Assembly: GCA_028293625.1 (NCBI GenBank)
Contig: JAQGOL010000042.1
Location: 248,001-312,000, forward strand
DNA from: Chthoniobacteraceae bacterium
GTDB lineage: Bacteria > Verrucomicrobiota > Verrucomicrobiia > Chthoniobacterales > Chthoniobacteraceae
Reading direction: 5' to 3'
Length of the DNA: 64,000 nt
The notes beneath the pieces were generated by a model that had not been told where the DNA came from, did no database searches, and saw only the letters and a list, made by a program, of their open reading frames with translations. Every line of letters starts with the position of its first letter. Positions within the stretch are counted from its first letter, which is position 1. This document shows, one piece after another, positions 47,587 to 56,592 of the stretch. Position numbers and translations under genes: made by a program.

Positions 47587-48666
47587 TTAGCGTACCTTGC
47601 GCGGCTTGGAATCGCCGATGAGTTGAATGGCTGCCTGCGGATCCTGCGCTTTGGTGACGACCTGCTCGTAGCTAATCAGGCCATTGAGATAGTGGTTCAC
47701 CAGCGAAGCTTCAAGCGACACCATCCCATACTTCGAACCGGTGAGGATGTCGTTGGAAATACGAAAGGTTTTATTGTCACGAATCAGCGCGGCGATCGAA
47801 GGCGTGTTGATCATGATCTCAAATGCGGCCACGCGTCCCTTGCCATCAATGCGAGGCAGCAGCAGCTGGGAAATAACGGCTTTGAGATTTGTGGAAAGCT
47901 GCGTGCGAATCATCTCCTGCTGATCGGAGGGAAACGCATCGATAATCCGGTCCACGGTTCGCGATGCACCGGTGGTGTGAAGCGTGGAAAAAACCAGGTG
48001 ACCGGTTTCCGCCGCCGTGATCGCGGTTTCCATCGTTTCAAGATCGCGCATTTCACCCACCAAAATCACGTCAGGATCCTGCCGCAGCGCCCGGCGCAGG
48101 CCATCGGCGAAAGTAGGCAGATCGACCCCGATCTCGCGTTGATTGACGATGCCAACCCGATGATCGTGATAATACTCGATCGGATCTTCAATGGTGATGA
48201 TGTGACTGCGCTTCGTGGAATTAATCACGTCGATCATCGTCGCCAGCGTGGTGGTCTTGCCCGAGCCGGTCGGCCCTGTCACTAACACCAAGCCACGGGG
48301 AAGGCTCAATAGCTCGCGCACCGCCGAAGGAAACCCGATTTCATCGAGCGTCAATAGCCGGCGAGGCACCAGCCGAAGCGCAATGCCAATAAACCCTTTC
48401 TGCCGGTAAACGCTCACGCGGAAACGGTTCTCGCCCCGGAAACTAAACCCGAAGTCAACGCTCCCCTCCTCGTTGACGCGCTGCATGTTCCCATCGCTCG
48501 TGATTGCCCGCGCCAGCGTCTCGGTGTTCTCGGCAGTAAGCGGCGCAATCTCTAACTTCACCAATTCCCCGCGCAACCTTAATACCGGCGGCGAGCCAAC
48601 CGAGATATGCAAATCCGAAGCGCCTTCGTCGATGACGAGGCGCAAAAGATCTTCCATGGGTGTCAT
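47587..48666 (-). CDS. pilT: Type IV pilus retraction ATPase PilT
   Basis: The product has 359 residues. PilT powers pilus disassembly from the cytoplasmic side. The N-terminal PAS-like domain is LLRLVIDEGASDLHISVGSPP, Walker A is GPTGSGKTTTLATMI, the Asp/His boxes are EDPIEYYHDHRVGIVNQREIG and GHLVFSTLHTTGA, and the AIRNLIRE-like retraction motif region is present in diverged form (IAALIRDNKTFRISNDI). Standard length. It lies between two pilB copies in one operon. Confidence 0.95.
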   Translation of the reverse strand: MTPMEDLLRLVIDEGASDLHISVGSPPVLRLRGELVKLEIAPLTAENTETLARAITSDGNMQRVNEEGSVDFGFSFRGENRFRVSVYRQKGFIGIALRLVPRRLLTLDEIGFPSAVRELLSLPRGLVLVTGPTGSGKTTTLATMIDVINSTKRSHIITIEDPIEYYHDHRVGIVNQREIGVDLPTFADGLRRALRQDPDVILVGEMRDLETMETAITAAETGHLVFSTLHTTGASRTVDRIIDAFPSDQQEMIRTQLSTNLKAVISQLLLPRIDGKGRVAAFEIMINTPSIAALIRDNKTFRISNDILTGSKYGMVSLEASLVNHYLNGLISYEQVVTKAQDPQAAIQLIGDSKPRKVR

Positions 48667-48767
48667 ACGAGAGCGGGGAGGAAAACCAAGTGAATGAGGG
48701 AGGAACTCAGTTGGAGAAAGTAAGGCGGCGTGTTTTAAGCAGCGGCGGCTCGCACGCAGCCGGCTTG

Positions 48768-50465
48768 TCAGTCGGCGTCGGCCGCGGAAACGCTGATAAC
48801 TTCCTCCGCGCTGGTAAGGCCTGCGAGAACTTTCCGAATGCCATCCTCCCGAAGGCTGCGCATCCCCATCTCTCGGGCGCGCTTTCTTAATTCAACGGTG
48901 GATGCCTTGTTATTAACCATATGACGAACTTCGTCATCGATCAGGAAGATTTCAAAAATACCCATCCGGCCTTTATAGCCGAGATGTTTGCAGTTCTCGC
49001 ATCCGGCGCCCTTCATAACGGTCGCCTCGCCCAACTGTGAGCGATCAAGCCCAAGAGCGCTGATTTCGCTTTCGCTCAATTCATGCGGCTTCTTGCACTT
49101 GGGACAAAGCTTGCGGACCAGGCGTTGCGCAACAATGGCGCGGACAGCCGAGGAAACAAGGAACGGCTGCACACCGATATCGACCAACCGCGCAACTGCT
49201 GAAGGCGCATCATTAGTATGCAAGGTTGAGAAAACCAAGTGACCAGTCAGCGACGCGTTGATGGCGATGTTAGCCGTCTCCGCGTCACGAATTTCACCGA
49301 TCATGATGATGTTAGGCGCTTGCCGCAAAATCGAACGGAGTGCGGCAGGAAAAGTCATGCCGATATCCGTGTTAACCTGAACCTGGTTGATACCGCCCAT
49401 CTGATACTCCACCGGATCTTCCACGGTGATCAGCTTCTTATCGGGCTTGTTGATATAATGCAGGCAGCCGTAAAGCGTCGTCGTTTTTCCCGAGCCTGTC
49501 GGACCGGTTACCAAAAGGATTCCATCAGGCAGCTTAAGAAGCTGCTCGAAGATCTCCTGATCGTCCGAAAGAAAGCCGAGCTGCGGCAAACCCAAAGCCA
49601 GCGAACTCTTATCGAGAATACGCATGACGATCGATTCCCCATGAGTGGTTGGCACGGTCGATACACGCAAATCGACCTGTTTTTTACCCATCTTGGCCTG
49701 AATACGGCCATCCTGTGGAAGCCGCTTTTCGGCGATCGACATCGAACCCGTCATGATCTTCAGACGCGAAATAATCGCACTCTGAAGTTTCTTGGGCGGA
49801 TTGTTCATCTCATGAAGCACGCCGTCGATACGGAACCGGACACGGAACCGTTTTTCCAATGGCTCAAGATGAATATCACTGGCCCGCATGTTGTAAGCCT
49901 CGAAGAGCATCGAGGTCACCATCTTGATAATTGGCGCATCGCCCGTGTCGCCATCGGTATCGACGGTTTCCACATCGCCAATGAGGATTTCTCCATTGAT
50001 CTGGCCGGTGAGTTCATCCACCGCGTCCTCGGCCGTGCCGTAAAACTTCCGGATCGCCGAAAGGATGGAGTCGGGAGTCGCGCAGACAAACTCAAGGTCC
50101 CGCGGAGCCAGCCGATGCTGAAGCGCATCGAAAATGTCGAAATTGAGAGGATCGCTCACGGCAATCATCAATGCGGAATCCGTGAAGGCAATGGGCACCA
50201 CCTTGAAGCGGCGCGCCACATCCGACGGCATCTGCTCAAGCACTTCCGGGGAGAGAGTCATCTGCGCCAGATCGACAAAATCCATGGCTGAATGAGCAGC
50301 CAAGGCGCGAGTGATATCTTCCTGGGTGAGTTCACCGGTGCGGATGAGGACAGCGATGACAGATTCTCCCGCATGAGCTTCGCCGCGAGCCTGCTCCAGC
50401 TGGGAGCGGGTTACGAGAGCGGTTTCAAGCAGGATTTCGAGGGTAAATTCTTCGTTTGCAGCCAC
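48768..50465 (-). CDS. pilB: Type IV pilus assembly ATPase PilB (copy 1)
   Basis: The product has 565 residues from GTG 50465; another GTG at 50525 would add 20 proline-rich residues without family similarity. The N-terminal domain has LETALVTRSQLEQARGEAH and TQEDITRALAAHSAMDFV. The ATPase has Walker A GPTGSGKTTTLYGCL, the Asp-box GRDIETA-like region (GEIRDAETANIAINASLTG) and the zinc knuckle CPKCKKPHE with CENCKHLGYKGR. It appears catalytically intact. First gene of the operon; promoter expected in 50466-50660, divergent from apt. Confidence 0.93.
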   Translation of the reverse strand: MAANEEFTLEILLETALVTRSQLEQARGEAHAGESVIAVLIRTGELTQEDITRALAAHSAMDFVDLAQMTLSPEVLEQMPSDVARRFKVVPIAFTDSALMIAVSDPLNFDIFDALQHRLAPRDLEFVCATPDSILSAIRKFYGTAEDAVDELTGQINGEILIGDVETVDTDGDTGDAPIIKMVTSMLFEAYNMRASDIHLEPLEKRFRVRFRIDGVLHEMNNPPKKLQSAIISRLKIMTGSMSIAEKRLPQDGRIQAKMGKKQVDLRVSTVPTTHGESIVMRILDKSSLALGLPQLGFLSDDQEIFEQLLKLPDGILLVTGPTGSGKTTTLYGCLHYINKPDKKLITVEDPVEYQMGGINQVQVNTDIGMTFPAALRSILRQAPNIIMIGEIRDAETANIAINASLTGHLVFSTLHTNDAPSAVARLVDIGVQPFLVSSAVRAIVAQRLVRKLCPKCKKPHELSESEISALGLDRSQLGEATVMKGAGCENCKHLGYKGRMGIFEIFLIDDEVRHMVNNKASTVELRKRAREMGMRSLREDGIRKVLAGLTSAEEVISVSAADAD

Positions 50466-50660
50466 GTCGGGAGGGGGAAAATTACAAGACTCTGGTGGGA
50501 CGGAAATGAACGGCGCGAACGCCACTCATTCATTTATGAGCCTTTCTTACGAACCCCTCCTCCGGTTGTCAAAGGCCATCAAGGAGAATCTGGAAAAGGC
50601 GTCTAATTTTTTCAACGAGCGCCTTGCCACTTCCCCCGCGCTTTGCCACAAGCAACCGCC

Positions 50661-51191
50661 ATGGACACGCCTCCCATTCAAAGACTTCGCGATGCGATCC
50701 GCGACATTCCGGATTTTCCAAAGCCGGGCATCGTCTTCAAAGACATCACCCCGATCCTTGCCGACCCACAGCTTTTCAAACTTTCCATCGACGGATTCGT
50801 GGAGGCGACCCGGCCACTGCGGGTCGATAAAATCATCGGTATCGACGCGCGCGGTTTTGTTTTTGGCGCCGCGGTCGCCTACGCGCTTGGTGTCGGTTTT
50901 GTGCCCATTCGCAAAAAAGGCAAATTGCCATTCCAATGCGAATCGGCCGCCTACCAGCTCGAGTACGGCGAGGCCGTCGTCGAGATCCATGTCGACGCCA
51001 TCAAACCGGGGGAACGCGTTGTCATCATTGATGATTTGCTGGCCACCGGAGGCACCGCCGCCGCCGCCAGCCTGCTCGTGCGGCAGATGGGTGCCGTCCT
51101 TCTTGAAGCGCAATTTCTGGTTGAACTCGGTTTTCTCAATGGCGCGATCCGTCTTGGTCCCACGCCCATCCGCTCATTTTTGAAATTCTAG
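50661..51191 (+). CDS. apt: Adenine phosphoribosyltransferase
   Basis: Salvages adenine to AMP with PRPP. The product has 176 residues from ATG 50661 (an in-frame TTG at 50643 is less likely). The N-terminus is IRDIPDFPKPGIVFKDITPIL, the adenine-binding region IIGIDARGFVFGAAVAYALG, and the PRPP-binding motif VVIIDDLLATGGTAAAA. The length is standard. Next gene starts about 100 bp downstream on the same strand. Confidence 0.96.
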   Translation: MDTPPIQRLRDAIRDIPDFPKPGIVFKDITPILADPQLFKLSIDGFVEATRPLRVDKIIGIDARGFVFGAAVAYALGVGFVPIRKKGKLPFQCESAAYQLEYGEAVVEIHVDAIKPGERVVIIDDLLATGGTAAAASLLVRQMGAVLLEAQFLVELGFLNGAIRLGPTPIRSFLKF

Positions 51192-51290
51192 AAGCAAGAG
51201 CGGCGGGAAAAGACGCCGATCCAGCCGAACTTCCACTCTTTTTTGCGATTGCGGGACTTCAGGCATGGAGCTGGCTATGGATATGGGAGA

Positions 51291-53075
51291 ATGCAGTCTC
51301 CATTTCCCACGCATTATACTGAGCGTCCGCTCTCAGCTGAGGATTCTGTCGCCAGCGAGCCGCTGGAGGCGATCCTCAAGCGGATCGCCTGCGACCTCAT
51401 GGCGGAAAATGAAGGTGAACCGCCGGATTTGCTCTTGCTGGTGTTGTCGAAAATCTTCGTCAGCCATTTTGTTTTTCTCCTCGAACTGGCCACCCCTGGC
51501 TCCCCTCACCCGCATTCCCACCGGCTTACCCTGGCCGCGCGAGGAGAGATCTGGAGCAGTGCCACCTTTGAACTCAATCAAAGCGCCTGCGCCAGGAGTC
51601 TCGAAACTGGTTTTTTAAATTGTCCGCACGGTGCACGACTTCAGTTTCCCGAAGACAGCCTTCTGACCGCGCTTGAAATCGAGAGCCTCCTGGCCTGCCC
51701 GGTGTCGGCCCATGGCGGGCAGCCATTGGGCGTCTTTGGCCTGCTCGGACGAAGCGAATCGCGCACCTCGCAAGCCACCGCGGAGAGTGTTCTCCAAATT
51801 TATTCCTCCCACATGGCGGCGGGAATCGACTGCCGACGCGCCCGCCAATCGCTGGCTGCGGAAAAAGCGCGTTCCGGTACCGCGGAAGCACGGCTCAAAC
51901 GCAACAACCTCGAGTCGCTCGGAAACGCGGCAAGCGAGATTGCCCACGATTTTAATAACCTGCTCACCGCCGTCCTCGGCAATCTCTCCCTTGCATTGCG
52001 GAGCCGCGGCCTAAGCGCCCAACTCTGCGAGCAGCTCACCGCCGCCAAATCGGCCGGGCTGCGCGCTCACGAGCTCGCCCAGCAACTTCATTTTTTTGCG
52101 GCAGCAGCTGCTCCGGTCAAAACGCGTGCCGCGGTTGGCGAACTGGTGCGCGACACTTTCAGCTCTTTAGAGGGTGTTGCCGGAAGCGTTGTAGTGCCGG
52201 CCGAGCTGTGGATCGCGGAAATTGATCGCGCCCAAATTGGGCAGGCACTCCATAATGTCAGCCTTTACGCGCGGAAATGCATCCCGGCTGGCACGCCGAT
52301 GGAAGTTGCCTGCACCAATTTAACGATCGAGCACGACGATCCCCGGCTTGCGCTCGACGCGGGTCATTACGTGGTCATCTCCTTTAAAAAACAAGGAGAC
52401 TTCCCGGACGATGACTCCTCTGAATCGGGCATCGCCCTTCAAAACCAGGGGAGCGATCTCAGCATCGTCGCGGCACGTTCCATCATCCATGGCCATGGCG
52501 GGCTTATTCGAAGCAATGCGCGCCCCGGCACGGGAATCGTGTTTGAAATTTTCCTTCCGGCGGTGCCGGAAAAGGCGCTCGTTCCTTTTCCTGCCACCGT
52601 CCTGGATAAAAGCATCGAAGGGTCGCGCATCCTTGTCGTAGACGACGAGGAAGCACTCTGTGAATTACTCGCCGATGCGCTCGAACCGCTCGGATGCGAG
52701 GTCTGCAATACCCAGGATGGCAACGAGGCGCTTTCACTTTATGGACAAGCCATGAGGGAAGGTCGCCCGTTCAACTTGGTCATCACCGATCTGCTGATGC
52801 CCTTTGGAATCGACGGCCTTGAACTCGTGCGCGGCCTCCAAACACTCGATCCCCAGGTCCGTGTGATCGTTTCAAGCGGACACTCCACCGACCCGGTGGT
52901 CGTCTACTATCGCGAACACGGCTTTTGCGGAGTCCTCTCCAAGCCATACGATCTTGCCGAGCTCGAACGCGTGGTCAAGGCCGCCATGCTCCCGACTGAC
53001 ACGGAGGCCGCGCCAGCGGCTCCTACGACCAGTGACTGGACAGTTTTTCCCAAAGCGCACGCTCTTCTGGCGTAA
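51291..53075 (+). CDS. Hybrid sensor histidine kinase with degenerate ATPase domain
   Basis: The product has 594 residues from ATG 51291. Residues about 25-185 look like a GAF-type sensor; there is no membrane segment. The dimerisation/phosphoacceptor box is conserved (SEIAHDFNNLLTAVLGNLSL, His219). The ATPase domain that follows is eroded. The N box reads LHNVSLYARKCIP with Tyr326 in place of the key Asn, no DxGxG motif is found, the lid is about ten residues, and the G2 box is GSDLSIV instead of GTGLGLS. The C-terminal receiver is intact (VDD at 450-452, Asp500 in VITDLLMP, Lys551 in SKPYD). Probably a pseudokinase that acts as phosphatase, docking protein or receiver. Its 3' end overlaps the convergent DnaJ gene by 53 bp. 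Confidence 0.85.
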   Translation: MQSPFPTHYTERPLSAEDSVASEPLEAILKRIACDLMAENEGEPPDLLLLVLSKIFVSHFVFLLELATPGSPHPHSHRLTLAARGEIWSSATFELNQSACARSLETGFLNCPHGARLQFPEDSLLTALEIESLLACPVSAHGGQPLGVFGLLGRSESRTSQATAESVLQIYSSHMAAGIDCRRARQSLAAEKARSGTAEARLKRNNLESLGNAASEIAHDFNNLLTAVLGNLSLALRSRGLSAQLCEQLTAAKSAGLRAHELAQQLHFFAAAAAPVKTRAAVGELVRDTFSSLEGVAGSVVVPAELWIAEIDRAQIGQALHNVSLYARKCIPAGTPMEVACTNLTIEHDDPRLALDAGHYVVISFKKQGDFPDDDSSESGIALQNQGSDLSIVAARSIIHGHGGLIRSNARPGTGIVFEIFLPAVPEKALVPFPATVLDKSIEGSRILVVDDEEALCELLADALEPLGCEVCNTQDGNEALSLYGQAMREGRPFNLVITDLLMPFGIDGLELVRGLQTLDPQVRVIVSSGHSTDPVVVYYREHGFCGVLSKPYDLAELERVVKAAMLPTDTEAAPAAPTTSDWTVFPKAHALLA

Positions 53076-53964
53076 GCGTGGTTGGCAGCGTCACGGTCAA
53101 TTTCACGTAAAAATCACCGCGCGTCCCCTCCGAGGTCGGCAGGCCCCGTCCTTTGAGCCTCAGTTTGCGGCCGGGTTGTGAACCGGCGGGCAGCTTTAAG
53201 CGGATCGACCCTTCAGGCGTTGGCACTTCAATCTCCGCGCCCAGAACCGCTTTCCAAGCCGGCGCTTCAAGCTCGTAAGTTAAATCCGCGCCTTCCACCC
53301 GGTAATCCGGATGCCGTTCAAATCGGACCCGGAGGTAAAGGTCACCCGCAGGCACTCCTTGCGCGGCCGTCCCGCCCTGCCCCGCCAGCCGAATTCGCTG
53401 ACCTTCACGCACCCCTTTTGGAATTCGCACCTCATACGTTTCGGCCCGGTGCGCGCCATCACGTTGAAACGAGATTTTCTTCTTCGCCCCGTGAAAAGCA
53501 TCCTCGAGGCTTACCAGCAAATCCGCCTCGATATCCTGGCCCTTCAGTTCTTCTTCCTGCGCACCGCCAAATCCACCAAACGGATTGCCCGCTCCGCGGC
53601 CGGCTTTGCCGCTGAAAAACTGTTCAAAAAAATCGCTGAAGCCGGTCCCTCCAAAACTGGCGCCGCCGCCCGGCTGCGGACCTGCCCCGCCCATGCCGCC
53701 CCCCCAGCCCGGACGCCGCTGACCCGCATCAGGACGATCCCAGTCCGCGCCGAGAGTGTCATATTTTTTGCGCTTCTCCGGATCGCCAAGGACCTCGTAT
53801 GCCTCGTTGATTTCCTTGAATTTTGCCTCCGCCGACTTCTTGTCCTTGGCCACATCCGGATGATGCACCCGCGCCAGCTTGCGAAAGGCGCTACGGACCT
53901 CGTCTTTGGTTGCGGTCTTTGATACTCCGAGTGTTTGGTAATAATCTTTGTACTGAACAGGCAT
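53023..53964 (-). CDS. DnaJ/CbpA-type co-chaperone
   Basis: The product has 313 residues from ATG 53964. The J domain (residues 1-70) has the HPD motif in VHHPDVAKDKKSAE, then a Gly/Phe-rich linker (GWGGGMGGAGPQPGGGASF). The two C-terminal substrate-binding domains (IRIPKG-like segment EVRIPKGVREGQRIRLAGQG; EVPTPEGSIRLKLPAGSQPG) lack the zinc finger of full DnaJ, so this is the CbpA/class B type. It stimulates DnaK and may bind DNA in some species. Last 53 bp overlap the convergent kinase gene. No dnaK is nearby. Confidence 0.93.
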   Translation of the reverse strand: MPVQYKDYYQTLGVSKTATKDEVRSAFRKLARVHHPDVAKDKKSAEAKFKEINEAYEVLGDPEKRKKYDTLGADWDRPDAGQRRPGWGGGMGGAGPQPGGGASFGGTGFSDFFEQFFSGKAGRGAGNPFGGFGGAQEEELKGQDIEADLLVSLEDAFHGAKKKISFQRDGAHRAETYEVRIPKGVREGQRIRLAGQGGTAAQGVPAGDLYLRVRFERHPDYRVEGADLTYELEAPAWKAVLGAEIEVPTPEGSIRLKLPAGSQPGRKLRLKGRGLPTSEGTRGDFYVKLTVTLPTTLTPEERALWEKLSSHWS

Positions 53965-54098
53965 AAGCGGCTCCAACCTACTCATCATGCAGCCCTGCTG
54001 ACAACCAGTGCCTTTGCAAAAGCGAAAGCGGCTTCAAAACCGGGCATGCAAAGGGGATGAACTCCTAAACCTGCGTGCGATGAATCTCTTTTGATTTT

Positions 54099-55166
54099 TT
54101 AAACGTTTTGTAGCGATACACCAGCAGCCAGTGCATTTGGCTTAGTAAAAAGATAGTGCGACACAATCCATTCCTCGCCGTTATCAAATGCCCAAAGTTC
54201 GGCGCACGCTAAAAAGAAAACACGCCAGTAAACCCACCAGCGCCGGGTTTGCTCCAGTCCGTAGGTTTCACTAAAAAGAGGCCATATTTCAGAACGATGC
54301 GTGTCCATGTTGCGAAGCCACGCTTCAGCCGTCCTGGCGTAATGAGTGCCTGAGACGCGCCAATGTTTGCTGATCCTAAGATCGTTTTGAAAGTAGAGAA
54401 GCAGATCATCCGAGGGCATCTGGCCGCCGGCAAAGAAGTATCGGGTCATCCAGTCCGAGGGACCGCGATCTTCATAATGGTAAGCCATCTGGCGATGGGT
54501 GAAGATATGCACAAAGAGCTTTCCTCCCACCTCTAACCAGCGGGCAACCTTGCCCATGAGCAACTCATAATTCTTCATGTGCTCGAACATTTCCACCGAG
54601 ACCACACGATCAAAGCCGCCATCGGCTTCAAACACGTTCATGTCGGCCGTAATGATCGTCAGATTCTTAAATCCACGGCGTTGCGCTTCCTCATCAATAT
54701 AAAGCTTCTGAGTCCGCGAGTTGGATACTCCCGTGATCCGCGCCTTTGGATAATGTTCAGCCATCCACAACGAGAGCGATCCCCAGCCACAGCCAAGCTC
54801 AAGAATCCGCTGTCCGTCGGCAAGCTCAGCCCGCTGACAGGTTAGCTTCAACATCGCCTCCTCAGCTTCATCGAGCGACACGACGCCTTCGCTCCAATAG
54901 CCGGAACTATACTTGATTCGTTTGCCCAGCGCCAACTGATAGAACCGGGTTGGCACCTCGTAATGCTGTTCGTTGGCCGCGCTGGTTTGCACGGCGATCG
55001 GACTCCGTTTCAACCCATCAATATGCGCCTGCAATAACGCCCCCTGCGCCTCCACATCCGCGCCGCGTTTCTCGCGCAATGTCTGTTTAAGCAGGCGCCG
55101 GATGCCGACGCGTATCAAACAATCAGGAAGCGAGTTGGTTTCAAGCAACTGGTCGAGCGAGATCAT
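54099..55166 (-). CDS. Coclaurine N-methyltransferase-like SAM methyltransferase (Cfa superfamily)
   Basis: The product has 355 residues. The SAM motif is [20 protein letters not shown] (from residue 121). The rest agrees better with plant coclaurine N-methyltransferases and their bacterial relatives than with Cfa: [55 protein letters not shown] and [14 protein letters not shown]. The histidine of the Cfa bicarbonate site (HIFPG in the paralogue at 56593-57870) is Tyr here (RYFFAG). It ends the lipid operon and overlaps the DUF1295 gene by ATGA. The substrate may be an unsaturated acyl chain or an amine; an alkaloid is not implied. Confidence 0.88.
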   Translation of the reverse strand: MISLDQLLETNSLPDCLIRVGIRRLLKQTLREKRGADVEAQGALLQAHIDGLKRSPIAVQTSAANEQHYEVPTRFYQLALGKRIKYSSGYWSEGVVSLDEAEEAMLKLTCQRAELADGQRILELGCGWGSLSLWMAEHYPKARITGVSNSRTQKLYIDEEAQRRGFKNLTIITADMNVFEADGGFDRVVSVEMFEHMKNYELLMGKVARWLEVGGKLFVHIFTHRQMAYHYEDRGPSDWMTRYFFAGGQMPSDDLLLYFQNDLRISKHWRVSGTHYARTAEAWLRNMDTHRSEIWPLFSETYGLEQTRRWWVYWRVFFLACAELWAFDNGEEWIVSHYLFTKPNALAAGVSLQNV

Positions 55167-55951
55167 GAATTCGATAAATGGGTTTTCCTAAACCACGGAA
55201 CAAATGCACTCGTTGTCCGCTGATACTCCCGGTAAAGGGCTCCCTTGCTTTTTAACGCATACTCTTCGGTCAACGGGATGCCGGTTACTTTGAAAAGGAA
55301 ATAGAGCATCAAAAACGGGCAGATCAGCCCGGTCCAGCCCCACGGCGACCCGAGCGCGGCAATGCTGAATCCAGCCCAGACAAGTGATTCAAAAAAATAG
55401 TTTGGGTGCCTGGAGTATCGCCACAAGCCGCCCTGGCATACCGCGCCGCGATTTGCCGGCTCGGATTTAAATCGTCTCATCTGTTCGTCAGCGAGTGATT
55501 CCCCCATCAGCGCCAGTGCGGCCAGGATTAAGCCGGCGATTTCGATTGGACGCAGAGTCGACGAATCGTTGAATGACGCTGCCAGGAAAGGCAATGAAAA
55601 GAGCCCGACGACGAGCGCCTGCAATTCGAAAAAGACCAGGAACATGCCCCGCCCTCTCCATCGCTCACGCAGCTTTTCATACCGGATATCCTCCTTTGGA
55701 TGATGCTTAATCACCCGCAGGAGGATATACGTGCCCAGTCTCAAACTCCACGCCGCGCCGATTAGGGCGAATGCACCTTTGCGAAGTGGATTCCCAGGTC
55801 CGCTCAACGCATAAAATGGCGCCAGCACCGCGATGCCGTATGAAAAAGCAACATCGAGCAGCCCGTAATTTTCAATTCTTACGCTGACAGCCCAGGTCAA
55901 CGCAAAACAGGTCAGCGCGATTAATAGTCCGGTCCCTAGTAGGAGAAGCAT
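55163..55951 (-). CDS. DUF1295 (steroid 5-alpha-reductase-like) membrane protein
   Basis: The product has 262 residues with six or seven hydrophobic helices. The C-terminal motif [18 protein letters not shown] is characteristic of DUF1295 and related membrane reductases and methyltransferases of the ICMT/5-alpha-reductase superfamily, where it binds NADPH or SAM. It overlaps the following methyltransferase start by four bases, so the two products are probably made in equal amounts. In this operon it could reduce a double bond of a modified acyl or isoprenoid chain; that is inference. Confidence 0.88.
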   Translation of the reverse strand: MLLLLGTGLLIALTCFALTWAVSVRIENYGLLDVAFSYGIAVLAPFYALSGPGNPLRKGAFALIGAAWSLRLGTYILLRVIKHHPKEDIRYEKLRERWRGRGMFLVFFELQALVVGLFSLPFLAASFNDSSTLRPIEIAGLILAALALMGESLADEQMRRFKSEPANRGAVCQGGLWRYSRHPNYFFESLVWAGFSIAALGSPWGWTGLICPFLMLYFLFKVTGIPLTEEYALKSKGALYREYQRTTSAFVPWFRKTHLSNS

Positions 55952-56033
55952 AGGTTAGACGGATGGCGGACAAAGCAAAGAGTTCCCACAAGCCGCATCG
56001 AAGCAAAAATCGAGAGAGGCACTTGAAACGACA

Positions 56034-56372
56034 TCAGCTTTGCCGTCTGCGGAGCAAAAGCTCTTCGATCCCGGCGCCCGCCGGCAATCGAAACAGCTGG
56101 ATGAGCAGATAGCTGGCCATCGCGATATTTCCAAGAAGCAAGATCGCCAGCAACCAGAGAACCCGGACCGCCACGGAAGTTTCTTTGTAAGCCACCCAAA
56201 TGTAGAAGGTAAGAAAGGCAAAATAGGTATCAAAAAGCGTGGCGATAAACCAGGGATGACCGGCAACAGGACGCGGGATATTCCAGAGTGCAACGCTGCT
56301 GCTCGCCCAGCTTGTCACGGCAAGCATCGTCACAAGGACAATGAGAAACCCAATTCGAAGCAGGCAGATCAT
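56034..56372 (-). CDS. DUF1475-like small membrane protein
   Basis: The product has 112 residues from ATG 56372, which overlaps the preceding stop by four bases and so decides the start. Three hydrophobic helices: ICLLRIGFLIVLVTMLAV, PWFIATLFDTYFAFLTFYIW and VRVLWLLAILLLGNIAMASY. The second (WFIATLFDTYFAF) matches DUF1475, a family found in lipid-modification clusters of several bacteria. No enzymatic residue is evident. Confidence 0.75.
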   Translation of the reverse strand: MICLLRIGFLIVLVTMLAVTSWASSSVALWNIPRPVAGHPWFIATLFDTYFAFLTFYIWVAYKETSVAVRVLWLLAILLLGNIAMASYLLIQLFRLPAGAGIEELLLRRRQS

Positions 56373-56581
56373 TCCCCGGATTGGCTCTCGCTTCTCTTCA
56401 GGCCGAGTGCTTCGTAACACTTGCAGTTGCCGGAAAGCGCGCGGTAGATGAGCCACGCACCGCCGATAAGAAGCAGCGGGCGACGAATGGCGCCAACCAT
56501 GAGTGCCGCACCAAGGATGCCAGTGGCAAGGCGTTCAGTGTCGCTTATATTGACTGGAGATCTTGAATTATTGGATGACAT
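56369..56581 (-). CDS. YgaP-like/DUF2892 small membrane protein
   Basis: The product has 70 residues. It fits the DUF2892/YgaP membrane module: NISDTERLATGILGAALMVG, then RRPLLLIGGAWLIYRALSGN and the Cys pair of CKCYEALGL. Stop and next start share ATGA at 56369-56372. Its role in the operon is unknown. Confidence 0.8.
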   Translation of the reverse strand: MSSNNSRSPVNISDTERLATGILGAALMVGAIRRPLLLIGGAWLIYRALSGNCKCYEALGLKRSESQSGE

Positions 56582-56592
56582 GGATTGAGGAG

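Noticed and set aside
49239-50291. 350-codon frame opposite pilB copy 1
   Set aside because: Antisense shadow; the ATPase reading has all motor motifs.
54099-55166. Alkaloid biosynthesis methyltransferase
   Set aside because: Similarity to plant coclaurine N-methyltransferase reflects a shared superfamily; the lipid-gene context makes an alkaloid role unlikely.
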